Source of the DNA: Anaerolineae bacterium
GTDB taxonomy: Bacteria; Chloroflexota; Anaerolineae; Aggregatilineales; Phototrophicaceae
Length of the DNA stretch: 64,000 nt
Assembly: GCA_022841825.1 (NCBI GenBank)
Contig: JALHQT010000001.1
Coordinates: forward strand, 1,240,001 to 1,304,000
Reading direction: 5' to 3'
Part shown: piece by piece, positions 37,400 through 46,348 of the stretch
Layout: every line of letters starts with the position of its first letter
Numbering within the stretch: the stretch's first letter is position 1
The notes under the pieces: model-generated
Told to the model about the DNA's origin: nothing
The model's input: only the letters and a program-made list of their open reading frames with translations
Databases searched by the model: none
Program-made: the position numbers and the translations under genes

Positions 37400-39643
37400 C
37401 TAAACCTTCAGCTTCGTGCCATCCGCCGTCTCCGCGGTGAACGCCAGCACGGTCTTGTCCTTCGAGACATCCACGACAATCGACGTGCCTGAGGGCGGGT
37501 TAGCGCGCAGCAGGAAATCGGCGAGCGGCTCGCGCACCGAGCGGCGGATGATGCGCCGCAGCGGACGCGCACCGTACTGCGGCTCGTCGTTCTGTGCCAG
37601 CATCCACTCCTCGGACGCGGGCGTGAAGGCGATCTTGAGACCCTTCTCTGCCGCCATCTTACTTTCTTTCTTGAGTTGGAGCTTGAGGATATTGCCCAGA
37701 TCTTCCGGCGAAAGCGCGTTGAACATGATCACTTCGTCGAGGCGATTCAGAAATTCCGGTCGGAACCATGTCCGTACTTCTTCCATCGCCAGATCACGGA
37801 TTTCGTCGGTGATGACCGGCACTGCGAGGTCTTCTGAGCCGAGGTTGCTGGTCAGGATGATCAGCGTCTCGCTGAAACTCACTGTATTGCCACGTCCATC
37901 GGTCAAACGCCCTTCTTCGATCACCTGGAGCAGGATGTCCATGATACGCGGATGCGCCTTCTCGACCTCATCGAACAGCACCAGGATGTACGGCTGCTGC
38001 TTGACGCGCTCGGTCAACTGACCACCCGCTTCGCTGTCCACATACCCACTGGGCGAGCCGACCAGACGGTTGATGCTGCTCTCGTCCTTAAACTCGGACA
38101 TATCAAGCGGCATCATGGCATCTTCGCTGCCAAACATGAATTCCGCCAGCGCCTTGCCCAGTTCCGTCTTGCCAACACCTGTCGGTCCCAGGAAGAGAAA
38201 CGCGCCAATCGGGCGCTTGGGGTCCTTGAGACCCACGCGCGCTGTCTTGATGGCGCGGCTGACCGCCAGCACCGCCGCATCCTGCCCAACCACGCGCTCT
38301 TTGATGTGCTCGACCATACTGGCGTAGCGCAGACGCTCGTCCTCGCCCAGCTTGCTCACCGGGACACCCGTCATCTGCGAAGCGGCAAGCGTGATGTCCT
38401 CGGCGTCCAACGACGACGGATCGTTCATTTCTGTCCGATATGGGATCTGCTGCTGACGCGACATGCTCACCAGCGCCGCCGAGCGATGCAGGAGCTGTTC
38501 GGCGCTGCGCGGCAGCGGCATCGCGCCCAGATAGCGCTTTGCCAGCCGCACGGTGGTCGCCACTGCCTCGTCCGTGATGGTGAGGCTGTAGTCAGCGGCG
38601 ATGTGTGGGCGGATAACCTTGAGAATTTCCAGCGTTTCCGCCTCGCTCGGCTCCGGCACGCGCAGCACCTGCGCATTCTCCATGATCGCGCTGATCCCTA
38701 CCAGGCGATTCTGGAGTTCCTGCTCGCTGCTTGTGCCGATGATCACCGGGTCGTTTTCCAGAAACGCCTTCTGAATGAGCGGCGTTGCCTTGGCAAATTC
38801 CGCCTTGATAGGACCGCCGAAGAAACGGTGAATCAGGGGGACAAAGAAGACCCCGCCGCGCGCCTGGTTCAAGCCTGCGCGCACAGCCTTCTGATCGCTG
38901 TCGAGCAGCGCGCTCTCATCCACCTGCACCAGGCTCTTAAGTCCGTTCGGTCCTTTGCCCTCGCTCATCAGGAGCGCAAGGCTGTAGGCGAGCGTACGCT
39001 TGCCCACGCCGTCCGGACCCACCAGAAGGATATGTCGGTTGACGGACTGCGAGAGAATGTTAATCATGTCTCGTAATAGGTTCTCGCGGAAGTAGACGGC
39101 TTTGAACTTGCCGCTCTTGGCGCTGGCGACGAAATCGCGCAGTGTCGCGTCCGCCCGCGTGATCACCTTGCTGTTGTCGGAAAGTAAATCCTGAATCGCT
39201 TTGGGCGTGATGCCGACTTCACGTAAGATCCCGCTCGTGCTCATGCTCGTTTCCGCCAACACCTGCAAGAGGTGGTCACTGTCCACGCGCATCTCGTTTC
39301 CAGCCTGAGCGACGGTTAGTGCTTCGTCGATCAGGATGATCGTCTGGCGCGACATCGGCACCATGCGGTTGTTGTAGGCGGGAAAGTCCAGGCTGCCATC
39401 CTGGTCACGGCGCTGCTCAACCGCCAGATGCACCTTGCGGTCAAGGCGATCCATGTCCACGCCTCTGTCGGTCTTGAAGAGGTTGAGCAAGCGTGCCGAC
39501 GCGGTGTCTTTGCGACGCAGCAGCGCCAACAAGACCAGTTCCGGCATCAGCATAGGTTTGCGGTAATTGTCTTTCAGCGTGACTGCGTCATTCAGGATCG
39601 CATCCACGTCCTTGGAGATCAGGTCGGGGTTAAGCGTACCCAT
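37400..39643 (-). CDS. Clp/Hsp100-like ATPase with degenerate first ATPase domain
   Basis: 747 residues: Clp N-domain-like region (1-150), first AAA+ domain (about 185-400) and second AAA+ domain (about 450-690). D2 is canonical: GPTGVGKTELGKALAE, VLFDEVEKAHP, LTSNLGS sensor, PEFLNRLDE arginine-finger region. D1 has a Walker A at 209-217 (GPDGVGKRT), but its Walker B reads FFVPLIHRFFGG where ClpC/ClpB have F-I-D-E-I-H, so the Asp-Glu pair is absent. The aromatic pore loop is also gone. No full M domain. It may use D2 alone to remodel a client; ClpP partnership is unclear. Confidence 0.82.
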   Translation of the reverse strand: MGTLNPDLISKDVDAILNDAVTLKDNYRKPMLMPELVLLALLRRKDTASARLLNLFKTDRGVDMDRLDRKVHLAVEQRRDQDGSLDFPAYNNRMVPMSRQTIILIDEALTVAQAGNEMRVDSDHLLQVLAETSMSTSGILREVGITPKAIQDLLSDNSKVITRADATLRDFVASAKSGKFKAVYFRENLLRDMINILSQSVNRHILLVGPDGVGKRTLAYSLALLMSEGKGPNGLKSLVQVDESALLDSDQKAVRAGLNQARGGVFFVPLIHRFFGGPIKAEFAKATPLIQKAFLENDPVIIGTSSEQELQNRLVGISAIMENAQVLRVPEPSEAETLEILKVIRPHIAADYSLTITDEAVATTVRLAKRYLGAMPLPRSAEQLLHRSAALVSMSRQQQIPYRTEMNDPSSLDAEDITLAASQMTGVPVSKLGEDERLRYASMVEHIKERVVGQDAAVLAVSRAIKTARVGLKDPKRPIGAFLFLGPTGVGKTELGKALAEFMFGSEDAMMPLDMSEFKDESSINRLVGSPSGYVDSEAGGQLTERVKQQPYILVLFDEVEKAHPRIMDILLQVIEEGRLTDGRGNTVSFSETLIILTSNLGSEDLAVPVITDEIRDLAMEEVRTWFRPEFLNRLDEVIMFNALSPEDLGNILKLQLKKESKMAAEKGLKIAFTPASEEWMLAQNDEPQYGARPLRRIIRRSVREPLADFLLRANPPSGTSIVVDVSKDKTVLAFTAETADGTKLKV

Positions 39644-39722
39644 GTGTCGTTGGGACCCTGTTTAGAAAGAGTAGACAGATGTTAGGGTAGCCCAAAACCC
39701 CTATGGGAGCAAGCCACAGCCG

Positions 39723-41351
39723 CTAACGGCGCTGCGTCGGCGGAGACGGCACGAACATCACCACCTCAGAGACCTCGTCACACGCCCCAGCTTGGTCGGC
39801 GATGACGCGACGCACTTCGTAATGACGCCCATCGCCAAAGAAGCTCTCCATGATTTCCGAGTTATCCAGTGCTTGTCGAACGATGGTCAAACCCTGCTGA
39901 TAAGCGTCAAAAGCCACCTGTGGCGTCGATAGGACGTAATCGACGTTGCACCAGTCCCCTTCGATAATGCTGTTAATAGCGGGGTCGCCATCAACCTTCC
40001 AGTAGTAGTGCGCGTTCTCGAAATCGCCATAGAAATCGAGGAAGGCGTAGTTGTCGATCAGGATAAAGGCGTCGCGCGGCAAGTTTTCGCGGATGTAGAC
40101 GACAGCCGCCTCCTGCGCCGTCGTCTGGTCGTTGATGTACACAATGGTGCTGCTATAGACAGGTACGAACGGCAGCATCGCCAGCACGCCAAGACTGTAG
40201 CCTAGCACCGGGCGCAAACGCGGCAGCGGCAGGACTTGTAGCGCAATCGTGCTGAGCTTGGCGAGGTAGTAGACAGCGAAGCCAATACAAAGTGCGAAGA
40301 GCGGGATCATCGGGATCACGTAGAAGTCAATCACAATACCGCCGCGAATGTAGAGCAAGGAGTAAGCGAGCGCCATCAACGCAAGTGGACGCAGTGGCTT
40401 CTCGCGAATGGCAAGCAGTGTGATGACGCCCATACAGATGATTCCACCCATGATCATGTAAGGGTCTGCTGGCCAATCCTGCCCCGCAGTCAGCCCACGA
40501 AACGTGATCATGAACGAACTGCCGGGGTCGAGGAAGTAGCCACCCGGACGCCCCAACTGAAAGCTCAGCGTCCCCAGCAAGCTCACATGCGGTGAGCTTC
40601 CCCCCAATGCCGAGCCAAATGGGAATAGCTCGCTGTTCAGCAGCGCGTACAATGGATAGCTGATGCCAATCAGAAAGCAGATGCCCAGCCATGTGATCAG
40701 CGCGAACCAACGATTGTGGCGCTCGGTATTCATCCACAAAATAATCAGCATAGCAGGCGTGAAGAAGACGCCCGTCTCTTTCGACATAAACGCCATGCTG
40801 AAGGCAACCGCGCTTCCAACGACGTGAAGCAGCGTGCGCCTCTCGCCCATAATCAGGTAGAGGGCGACAAGGTTCCACAGGATTTGCATGTTATCGAGCA
40901 AGACACGCCGCTGATACGTGAGCGCGACGGGCGAGAGCGTGAAGATCAAGACGGCAATGATCGCAGGGAACTCGCTGCGCGTCATCTTGCGTGCAATCGC
41001 GTAGACCAGCGCTGTCGAAATCAGATGCAGCACCAGCATGAAGACGCGCCCCGATTCAATTGAGAACGCCGCATCCCGACCAACAAACGGCTCGACGATC
41101 TTGCCCCAAAAGCCGATCTGTATCCAACCGACAGGCGCGTGGTCATACCAGTAGGTGTAATGCGCAAGCTTGCCCGTCGTCATGACTGCATGCGCCTGCG
41201 ACATGTACGTACCTTCATCGTTCTCGAAGTAGGGCCAATGGAACATGTTTGACCCATGCGTGACTGCCGATACCGTCAGCAGGAGCATCAGGATGATAAT
41301 GGTCTGCCGCGCCTGAAGGAGCGGTTGCGGGTTGACTTTCAAAATATGCAT
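39723..41351 (-). CDS. GT39-like membrane glycosyltransferase
   Basis: 542 residues with about 11 membrane helices. The first external loop contains PYFENDEGTYMSQAHAV, with the Asp-Glu pair of GT39/ArnT-like enzymes, and later YDHAPVGW. The C-terminal soluble part (about 420-540) has LPRDAFILIDNYAFLDFYG. It follows the FHA-glycosyltransferase gene by 4 bases on the same strand. The natural reading is a two-step route: the upstream enzyme makes a polyprenyl-phosphate sugar inside, this one uses it outside. That pathway is inferred. Confidence 0.78.
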   Translation of the reverse strand: MHILKVNPQPLLQARQTIIILMLLLTVSAVTHGSNMFHWPYFENDEGTYMSQAHAVMTTGKLAHYTYWYDHAPVGWIQIGFWGKIVEPFVGRDAAFSIESGRVFMLVLHLISTALVYAIARKMTRSEFPAIIAVLIFTLSPVALTYQRRVLLDNMQILWNLVALYLIMGERRTLLHVVGSAVAFSMAFMSKETGVFFTPAMLIILWMNTERHNRWFALITWLGICFLIGISYPLYALLNSELFPFGSALGGSSPHVSLLGTLSFQLGRPGGYFLDPGSSFMITFRGLTAGQDWPADPYMIMGGIICMGVITLLAIREKPLRPLALMALAYSLLYIRGGIVIDFYVIPMIPLFALCIGFAVYYLAKLSTIALQVLPLPRLRPVLGYSLGVLAMLPFVPVYSSTIVYINDQTTAQEAAVVYIRENLPRDAFILIDNYAFLDFYGDFENAHYYWKVDGDPAINSIIEGDWCNVDYVLSTPQVAFDAYQQGLTIVRQALDNSEIMESFFGDGRHYEVRRVIADQAGACDEVSEVVMFVPSPPTQRR

Positions 41352-41355
41352 GGTG

Positions 41356-44070
41356 TTACGCGCCCCCGTCTTCCAGAGATAAACTACGATGTGCGTTCAG
41401 ATGGCGTGTCTTTTCCCAATTGACGCGACCGAAAATCTGGCGCAAAACAGCGCGCGTGGCAGCGAAGGCGAGCAGCGCCTGATAGGGGTAGTACGCCGCA
41501 GCAAGCATGAGTGGATAACCGAACGGCAGCCGGATATTGTAGGCGCGAGCGAAGTCGTATAACCCGATCACCTGGACGAGGAACTGCATCAGAAGCAAGC
41601 CGAGCGGGATGAAGGTGAAGAGCGCCCACCCTACCGCGATCTTGGTCGTCAGTGCGACGGTGATGCTGAAAGGGAGCAAAACAATCAAAGTCGATTGGAA
41701 GATTGGCGTCAGCAGGATGTAGCAGGCAAGCACCTTCTGTCGCAGACGCGGCAAGTGCCGCCAATCGCCCTTCGCAAGAATTTGCAGGAAGCCCTGGTTC
41801 CAGCGCGTGCGCTGCTTGACGAAGCTGCTGACGCTATCCGGCGTCTCTTCGCGCGTCGTGTGTTCCTCATCGTAGATGACACGCAACCGTGCGCCCGCGT
41901 TGGTCAGGCGGATGCCCAGGTCGGCGTCTTCTGTCAGGCAGGTTTCATCCCAACCGCCAATGCGCTTGAGGAAATCGCGCTTGATGAAGACCGAGTTCCC
42001 ACCAAGCGGCGTCACCTGCCAGAGACGTGAGAAGAATAGTAACCCGCTTTTGAACCAGAAGAAGTATTCCAACACGTTCAGCGCCGAAAACCAGCGCGAG
42101 TGCAGATTGATGAGTTGCACACCTGACTGCACCACATCCACCTCGTCTCTCAGCATGACTGTGTTCACGACCTGATACAGGTCGCCATGGGGCTCATCTT
42201 CTGCGTCGAAGATGCAGACGACATCATTTTGTGCGAACTCCAACCCCTTGTTGAGTGCAGCAGGCTTGTTTATCGGCTCTCCGCCAAAGACGACCAGGCG
42301 CATGTTGTCGCGGTTCAGGTCTTGCAGCACTTCGGTCACGCGCTGGATGGTGTCGTGGTCGTCGCGGCGACACAAGACGAGCGTCTGCTTGAGGTGTGCC
42401 GGATAATCGATGGCATCTACCGCCAGGATGGTCTCGCGGATCACCTCTGCTTCGTGGCGTGCCGGAATCAGCGCGGTGAACGAAAAGGACGGCTCTGCGT
42501 AAGTGCGCGGCGACCGATTGCGTTCCGCCTCGCGCGGGTTGTTCCAACTATAGAGCATCCACACCAGTGTGAAGAGGCTTTGCACACCGAGGAGGGCAGA
42601 AAGCAGCACAACCGCTCTCGCCAGAATGTCACCGGAGTTTACAGTCATCGTGCCTTGCAGGAAGCCAACCACCAGCGAAACCAGCCACAGCACCAGCGCA
42701 GCTAAGACAACCCAGGGGATGACTCGCGCCGCCAGCGAGTGCGTCTGCACAGTATCGTCGATAGTCGGAAAGACCATAGAGCGCGCTTGAATACGAGCAG
42801 CATTGATGTGCGTTGCGCGCGCATGACGTTCGACTTCTGCCGTATCATCGTCTTCCAAGAAGACGCGGTATCCCCCAAGCAACGCCAGCAGTCGCATATT
42901 GACGACTTTGATCATCGCCTCGCCGAAGATGCGCATCGACATCTTAGACTTACCCGCGATGCGGTCTGGGAAGACGATGGGATATTCGCACAGGTGGAAG
43001 CCTGCGCGGTACGCGCGGTAGTGCAGTTCGACCTGGAAGCCAAAGCCGTTGGTCTGAATACTGCAGAGGTCAATGGACACCAGCACACTGACACGAAAGC
43101 ACTTGAAGCCAGACGTGACATCCTGTAGCTGCGTCCCCAGGATCATCTGTGTGTACAGGCTGCCACCCATGCTGATTGCCGCACGCACGGGCGACCAGTT
43201 CTCGGTGCCGCCACCTGGCACTTTGCGTGACCCAATCGCTACATCACAGACATTCTCCGTCATGTTGAGCAGGACGGGCAGGTAACGCGGCTGATGCGAG
43301 AAGTCAGCATCCATCTGGACAACATAGGCATAACCATGCTCGATGGCATACTCAAAGCCTGCGACGTAGGCACTGCCAATGCCGTGCTTGCCCGCCCGAC
43401 GCAGCACGCGCACGCGCTCTGATAGTTCGGTGCGCGCGCTCACGATGTCGCCAGTGCCATCAGGCGAGTTATCGTCAACCACCAGCACATCGAACTGGCG
43501 ACCTTGCGCCATGATTTCTTCGAGAAGGCGGTGGATGTTCTCCGCTTCGTTGTACGTCGGAATGACGACCAGGCAGTAGTTGAGCGACTTCGATTGTTCG
43601 CTGCCGCGCATGAGCGTGTGGAGCGTATCGTTTCGGACGTCGGCTTCTGGCGTGAACGCCGTCTGCAGAGCGAGCGGCTCGGCATCCATATGATCACTGT
43701 TGGGCATCCCATCGGGACGATGTGCCGAAGTATCGATGACGAGCTTGTATGCTTCAACGTCGTCAACACAGAGCGAGATTTGCGTCGTGCCGACTTTGAG
43801 TATTGCGCCCGTATGCAGTTCAGTGGGATGAACAGGTGCGAGCGCATCTTCGTCCACGCGCGTGCCGTTCGCACTGTGAAGGTCTGTGACCAACCAGCCG
43901 ACGCCGGGCTTGCGTTCGATCTTGAGATGCACGCGCGAGGCACAGCAGTCGTCAAGGACGACATCACAGTAGCGACTGCTGCGCCCGATGACGATACGAT
44001 CATCCTTGAGGGGTATGGTATACCCTGGTTGGTCGCTGGGTTGTACATGCAGATAATGACTAGAGTTCAC
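41356..44070 (-). CDS. FHA - GT2 (polyprenol-phosphate sugar synthase) - GT2 (cellulose synthase-like) fusion
   Basis: 904 residues in three parts. FHA phosphothreonine-binding domain 5-110 with IGRSSRYCD, SRVHLKI and SANGTRV. GT2 of the dolichyl/polyprenyl-phosphate mannosyltransferase type, 165-400 (VIPTYNEAENI, VVDDNSPDGT, VQMDADFSHQP). Two membrane helices (450-471, 483-508), then a second GT2 of the processive kind, 531-770, with FDAEDEP, TED at 713-715 and QRTRW at 753-757, and further membrane helices to about 870. The FHA suggests control by Thr phosphorylation. GTG start with GAGG upstream. The GT39-like gene follows. Confidence 0.88.
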   Translation of the reverse strand: MNSSHYLHVQPSDQPGYTIPLKDDRIVIGRSSRYCDVVLDDCCASRVHLKIERKPGVGWLVTDLHSANGTRVDEDALAPVHPTELHTGAILKVGTTQISLCVDDVEAYKLVIDTSAHRPDGMPNSDHMDAEPLALQTAFTPEADVRNDTLHTLMRGSEQSKSLNYCLVVIPTYNEAENIHRLLEEIMAQGRQFDVLVVDDNSPDGTGDIVSARTELSERVRVLRRAGKHGIGSAYVAGFEYAIEHGYAYVVQMDADFSHQPRYLPVLLNMTENVCDVAIGSRKVPGGGTENWSPVRAAISMGGSLYTQMILGTQLQDVTSGFKCFRVSVLVSIDLCSIQTNGFGFQVELHYRAYRAGFHLCEYPIVFPDRIAGKSKMSMRIFGEAMIKVVNMRLLALLGGYRVFLEDDDTAEVERHARATHINAARIQARSMVFPTIDDTVQTHSLAARVIPWVVLAALVLWLVSLVVGFLQGTMTVNSGDILARAVVLLSALLGVQSLFTLVWMLYSWNNPREAERNRSPRTYAEPSFSFTALIPARHEAEVIRETILAVDAIDYPAHLKQTLVLCRRDDHDTIQRVTEVLQDLNRDNMRLVVFGGEPINKPAALNKGLEFAQNDVVCIFDAEDEPHGDLYQVVNTVMLRDEVDVVQSGVQLINLHSRWFSALNVLEYFFWFKSGLLFFSRLWQVTPLGGNSVFIKRDFLKRIGGWDETCLTEDADLGIRLTNAGARLRVIYDEEHTTREETPDSVSSFVKQRTRWNQGFLQILAKGDWRHLPRLRQKVLACYILLTPIFQSTLIVLLPFSITVALTTKIAVGWALFTFIPLGLLLMQFLVQVIGLYDFARAYNIRLPFGYPLMLAAAYYPYQALLAFAATRAVLRQIFGRVNWEKTRHLNAHRSLSLEDGGA

Positions 44071-44173
44071 GTATCGCTGACCTCGCCAATTAAACCAACT
44101 GATGAAGGTGGAGTGTTAAAAAGGCGTAATTGTCGAAGCCATTTAGAGCAGCACAATTAAGATGCCCAAAAAC

Positions 44174-44195
44174 GCGAAGTCGCGAAGACTTTCGC
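44174..44195 (-). other. Hairpin with T-run in the leader of the FHA-glycosyltransferase gene
   Basis: GCGAAGTC (44174-44181) and GACTTTCGC (44187-44195) pair with one bulge. Read on the minus strand the hairpin is followed by GTTTTTGGG, about 100 bases before the start codon, like a terminator in an untranslated leader. Both flanking genes point away from it, so it ends no gene. Weak evidence for attenuation. Confidence 0.25.
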
Positions 44196-44352
44196 ATTTA
44201 TACTTTTTCGAGTGATAATTGAAGTTACTTACCTCAGTATTGCTCCATTATGCGACTAAACTGAGGGCATACGGAGCGCCAACCCGCTTGCTTCTAATCC
44301 CCCACTTGTCTAAGATCGGGTAGCCGACTGACCTAGCACGAAAGCGCAAGTT

Positions 44353-45054
44353 ATGCCCACGTTTGAAGAAATCTATGCCGAACACGGCGAAATGTACGAC
44401 CGCCTTGTCGAACGCGAGGACGTGCGCGGCAACCTCATCACGGCGATTCAGGAGGTATGCCCGCTCGACGGCGCGCAAGTGGTTGAACTTGGCGCGGGCA
44501 CCGGACGCGTGACCCGCCAACTCGTTCCCCTGATCAAATCTGTGCGCGCTTTCGACGCCTCGTCGCATATGCTGAGTGTGGCGAAGCGCCGACTGGAAGA
44601 AACGGGCTTCACCAACTGGTCGCTCGACGTTGCCGACAATCGCAGTCTCCCTGTGGAGGACGCCAGCGCGGATGTCAGCATCGCGGGATGGACGTTCGGA
44701 CATCAGACGGAATGGAATGCCGACCGCTGGAAAGACGAAATCGGCGCAGGTGTGGACGAGATGCTGCGCGTCCTGCGCCCCGGTGGCAGCGCCATCATCA
44801 TCGAAACGATGGGCACCGGCAGCCGCACCCCTGCCCCGCCCAACGCGCAGCTCGCCGCCTACTACGCCTGGCTGGAGAGCGAACGGGGCTTTTCCTACAA
44901 GTGGATTCGCACCGACTATCACTTCGAGTCGGTTGACGAAGGGATCGAGCTATTTCGCTTCTTCTTCGGGGACTCGCTGGCGGAACTGGTCGCCCACGAG
45001 AACAACGTTATCATCTCGGAGTGTACCGGCATCTGGTGGCAAAAGAAGCCATAA
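44353..45054 (+). CDS. Class I SAM-dependent methyltransferase
   Basis: 233 residues. SAM-binding motif I VVELGAGTGRVTRQL, a motif II-like Asp in VRAFDASSHML, and VLRPGGSAIIIE. The ending (FFFGDSLAELVAHENNVIISECTGIWW) is a pattern I associate with a small family of conserved methyltransferases, so the C-terminus appears authentic. Substrate unknown. The last 105 bases overlap, tail to tail, with the flippase gene. Confidence 0.83.
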   Translation: MPTFEEIYAEHGEMYDRLVEREDVRGNLITAIQEVCPLDGAQVVELGAGTGRVTRQLVPLIKSVRAFDASSHMLSVAKRRLEETGFTNWSLDVADNRSLPVEDASADVSIAGWTFGHQTEWNADRWKDEIGAGVDEMLRVLRPGGSAIIIETMGTGSRTPAPPNAQLAAYYAWLESERGFSYKWIRTDYHFESVDEGIELFRFFFGDSLAELVAHENNVIISECTGIWWQKKP

Positions 45055-46347
45055 GGCAATCAAGGCGAAGGCTTCCGCGCCGAGTACCGCCCACGCTGCG
45101 CCCAACGCACCCATCTGCGGGATGAGCCACAGGCTGAGCGCGAGCTGAACGCCGATTACGCCAAGATTGACACGGTTGACAAACGCTTCGCGCCGCTGGG
45201 CATAGCGATACAGCGTCAGCGTGCCGCGCAGCAGGCTGAAGACGAAGGCGGCGCTCAGGATGACGAGCGCTGGCACAGCAATAGCAAACGTCTCGCCATA
45301 GACGAGTATGAGTAGTTCGCGCGCGAGCAGGCTTAACCCTATCGCCGCCACAATCCCATACGCCAACATCCCTAGCAGCGCCCGCCGGAATGTCTGCCAC
45401 ATGTGCCTTGGATCATCGGCAAGCGCGCCCAACTGAGGGAATAGTGCGCCGTAGAAGGCGTTGGGCAGCAGGCGCGCCGCCTCGACAAAGCGATTGGCAC
45501 CTGCATACAGCCCCGCCGACGCGACGCCGCTCATCGCTTCAAGCAGTACAGCACTCATGCGCATCTGCACCGCCGCGAACAACGCCGCCAGCCCAAAGTT
45601 CCACGACTCGCGCAGGATCGCCCACGTTGATCGTGGAAAGCCGACCGCCCGCACATAGAAGCGCGCGCGGTATATCCCCCAGCACGCCGCAAGCTGCCCC
45701 ACAGACGTGATCGTGTTTATTAGCAGAACATCGACGACCAGTGGCGGCGTCATCGCACTACCGGCAGCAGCTTGTTCGCACCACGCACCACGCACTTCGC
45801 ACCAGCCGATAGCCGCGCTGCTCAAAACAAGGAGCGTTAGTCCCACCTGAGCGACCAACATCCCGATATTCAGCCAGGGGATCGGGTACATCGCCCCACG
45901 CGCGCGAAACACCGCGCTGTACGTACTGAACAGCGGCTGAATCATGACCAACGGTGCGGAAACCTGAATGCCGCGCACGACGACGCCATCGCTGGTCAGC
46001 AGGGGCGCAGCGACGACCAGCGACACCATCAGCGGCACGCCCATCAGCAGGCGCACCCGCACCGCCGCCGCCACCAGATCGCCCTGCACATCACTGTAGG
46101 GATGCCGTTCCTGGCGTCCGCCTCCGCCCGCAGCGTTCCCCGCGACTTCCCGCGTGATGAGCGTGCCGATGCCGAACTCGACCAGCAGAGACAGCGGCAT
46201 CACCCACGCCAGCGCCACCGCGTAAGCGCCCAAACCCGTTTCGCCCAACGCGCGCGCGATGAGCGCGGCGAGCAAAAACGAGAGCAGCGCAGTCCCGATA
46301 TTGCTGATAGCGAGCGTGAATGCTTGCGTGCGCAGCGAACCTGTCAT
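44950..46347 (-). CDS. Flippase of the polysaccharide export (MOP) superfamily
   Basis: 465 residues from the ATG at 46345-46347, one base after the stop of the methyltransferase gene upstream. 12-14 membrane helices; typical start MTGSLRTQAFTLAISNIGTAL and LIARALGETGLGAYAVALAW of Wzx/Oat-type transporters that flip lipid-linked glycans. Two dispersed repeats lie in frame: a REP at 46096-46120 and heptamers at 45777-45804 (EVRGAWCEQ). The final ~35 residues read the antisense of the neighbouring methyltransferase and are probably a read-through tail. Confidence 0.8.
   Translation of the reverse strand: MTGSLRTQAFTLAISNIGTALLSFLLAALIARALGETGLGAYAVALAWVMPLSLLVEFGIGTLITREVAGNAAGGGGRQERHPYSDVQGDLVAAAVRVRLLMGVPLMVSLVVAAPLLTSDGVVVRGIQVSAPLVMIQPLFSTYSAVFRARGAMYPIPWLNIGMLVAQVGLTLLVLSSAAIGWCEVRGAWCEQAAAGSAMTPPLVVDVLLINTITSVGQLAACWGIYRARFYVRAVGFPRSTWAILRESWNFGLAALFAAVQMRMSAVLLEAMSGVASAGLYAGANRFVEAARLLPNAFYGALFPQLGALADDPRHMWQTFRRALLGMLAYGIVAAIGLSLLARELLILVYGETFAIAVPALVILSAAFVFSLLRGTLTLYRYAQRREAFVNRVNLGVIGVQLALSLWLIPQMGALGAAWAVLGAEAFALIALWLLLPPDAGTLRDDNVVLVGDQFRQRVPEEEAK
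45777..45804. repeat. Heptamer tandem repeat (CGCACCA x4) inside the flippase gene
   Basis: CGCACCA, CGCACCA, CGCACTT, CGCACCA; on the minus strand GTGCGTG-type units as at 21616-21643. Confidence 0.6.
46096..46120 (+). repeat. REP element inside the flippase gene
   Basis: GTAGGGATGCC..GGCGTCCG, 25 bases, with one mismatched stem pair (GATGCC against GGCGTC). In frame in the antisense flippase gene (GGGGRQERHPYSD). Confidence 0.7.
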
Positions 46348-46348
46348 G

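Noticed and set aside
37952-39076. Plus-strand reading frame opposite the Clp-like gene
   Set aside because: Antisense shadow, no motif, no start signal.
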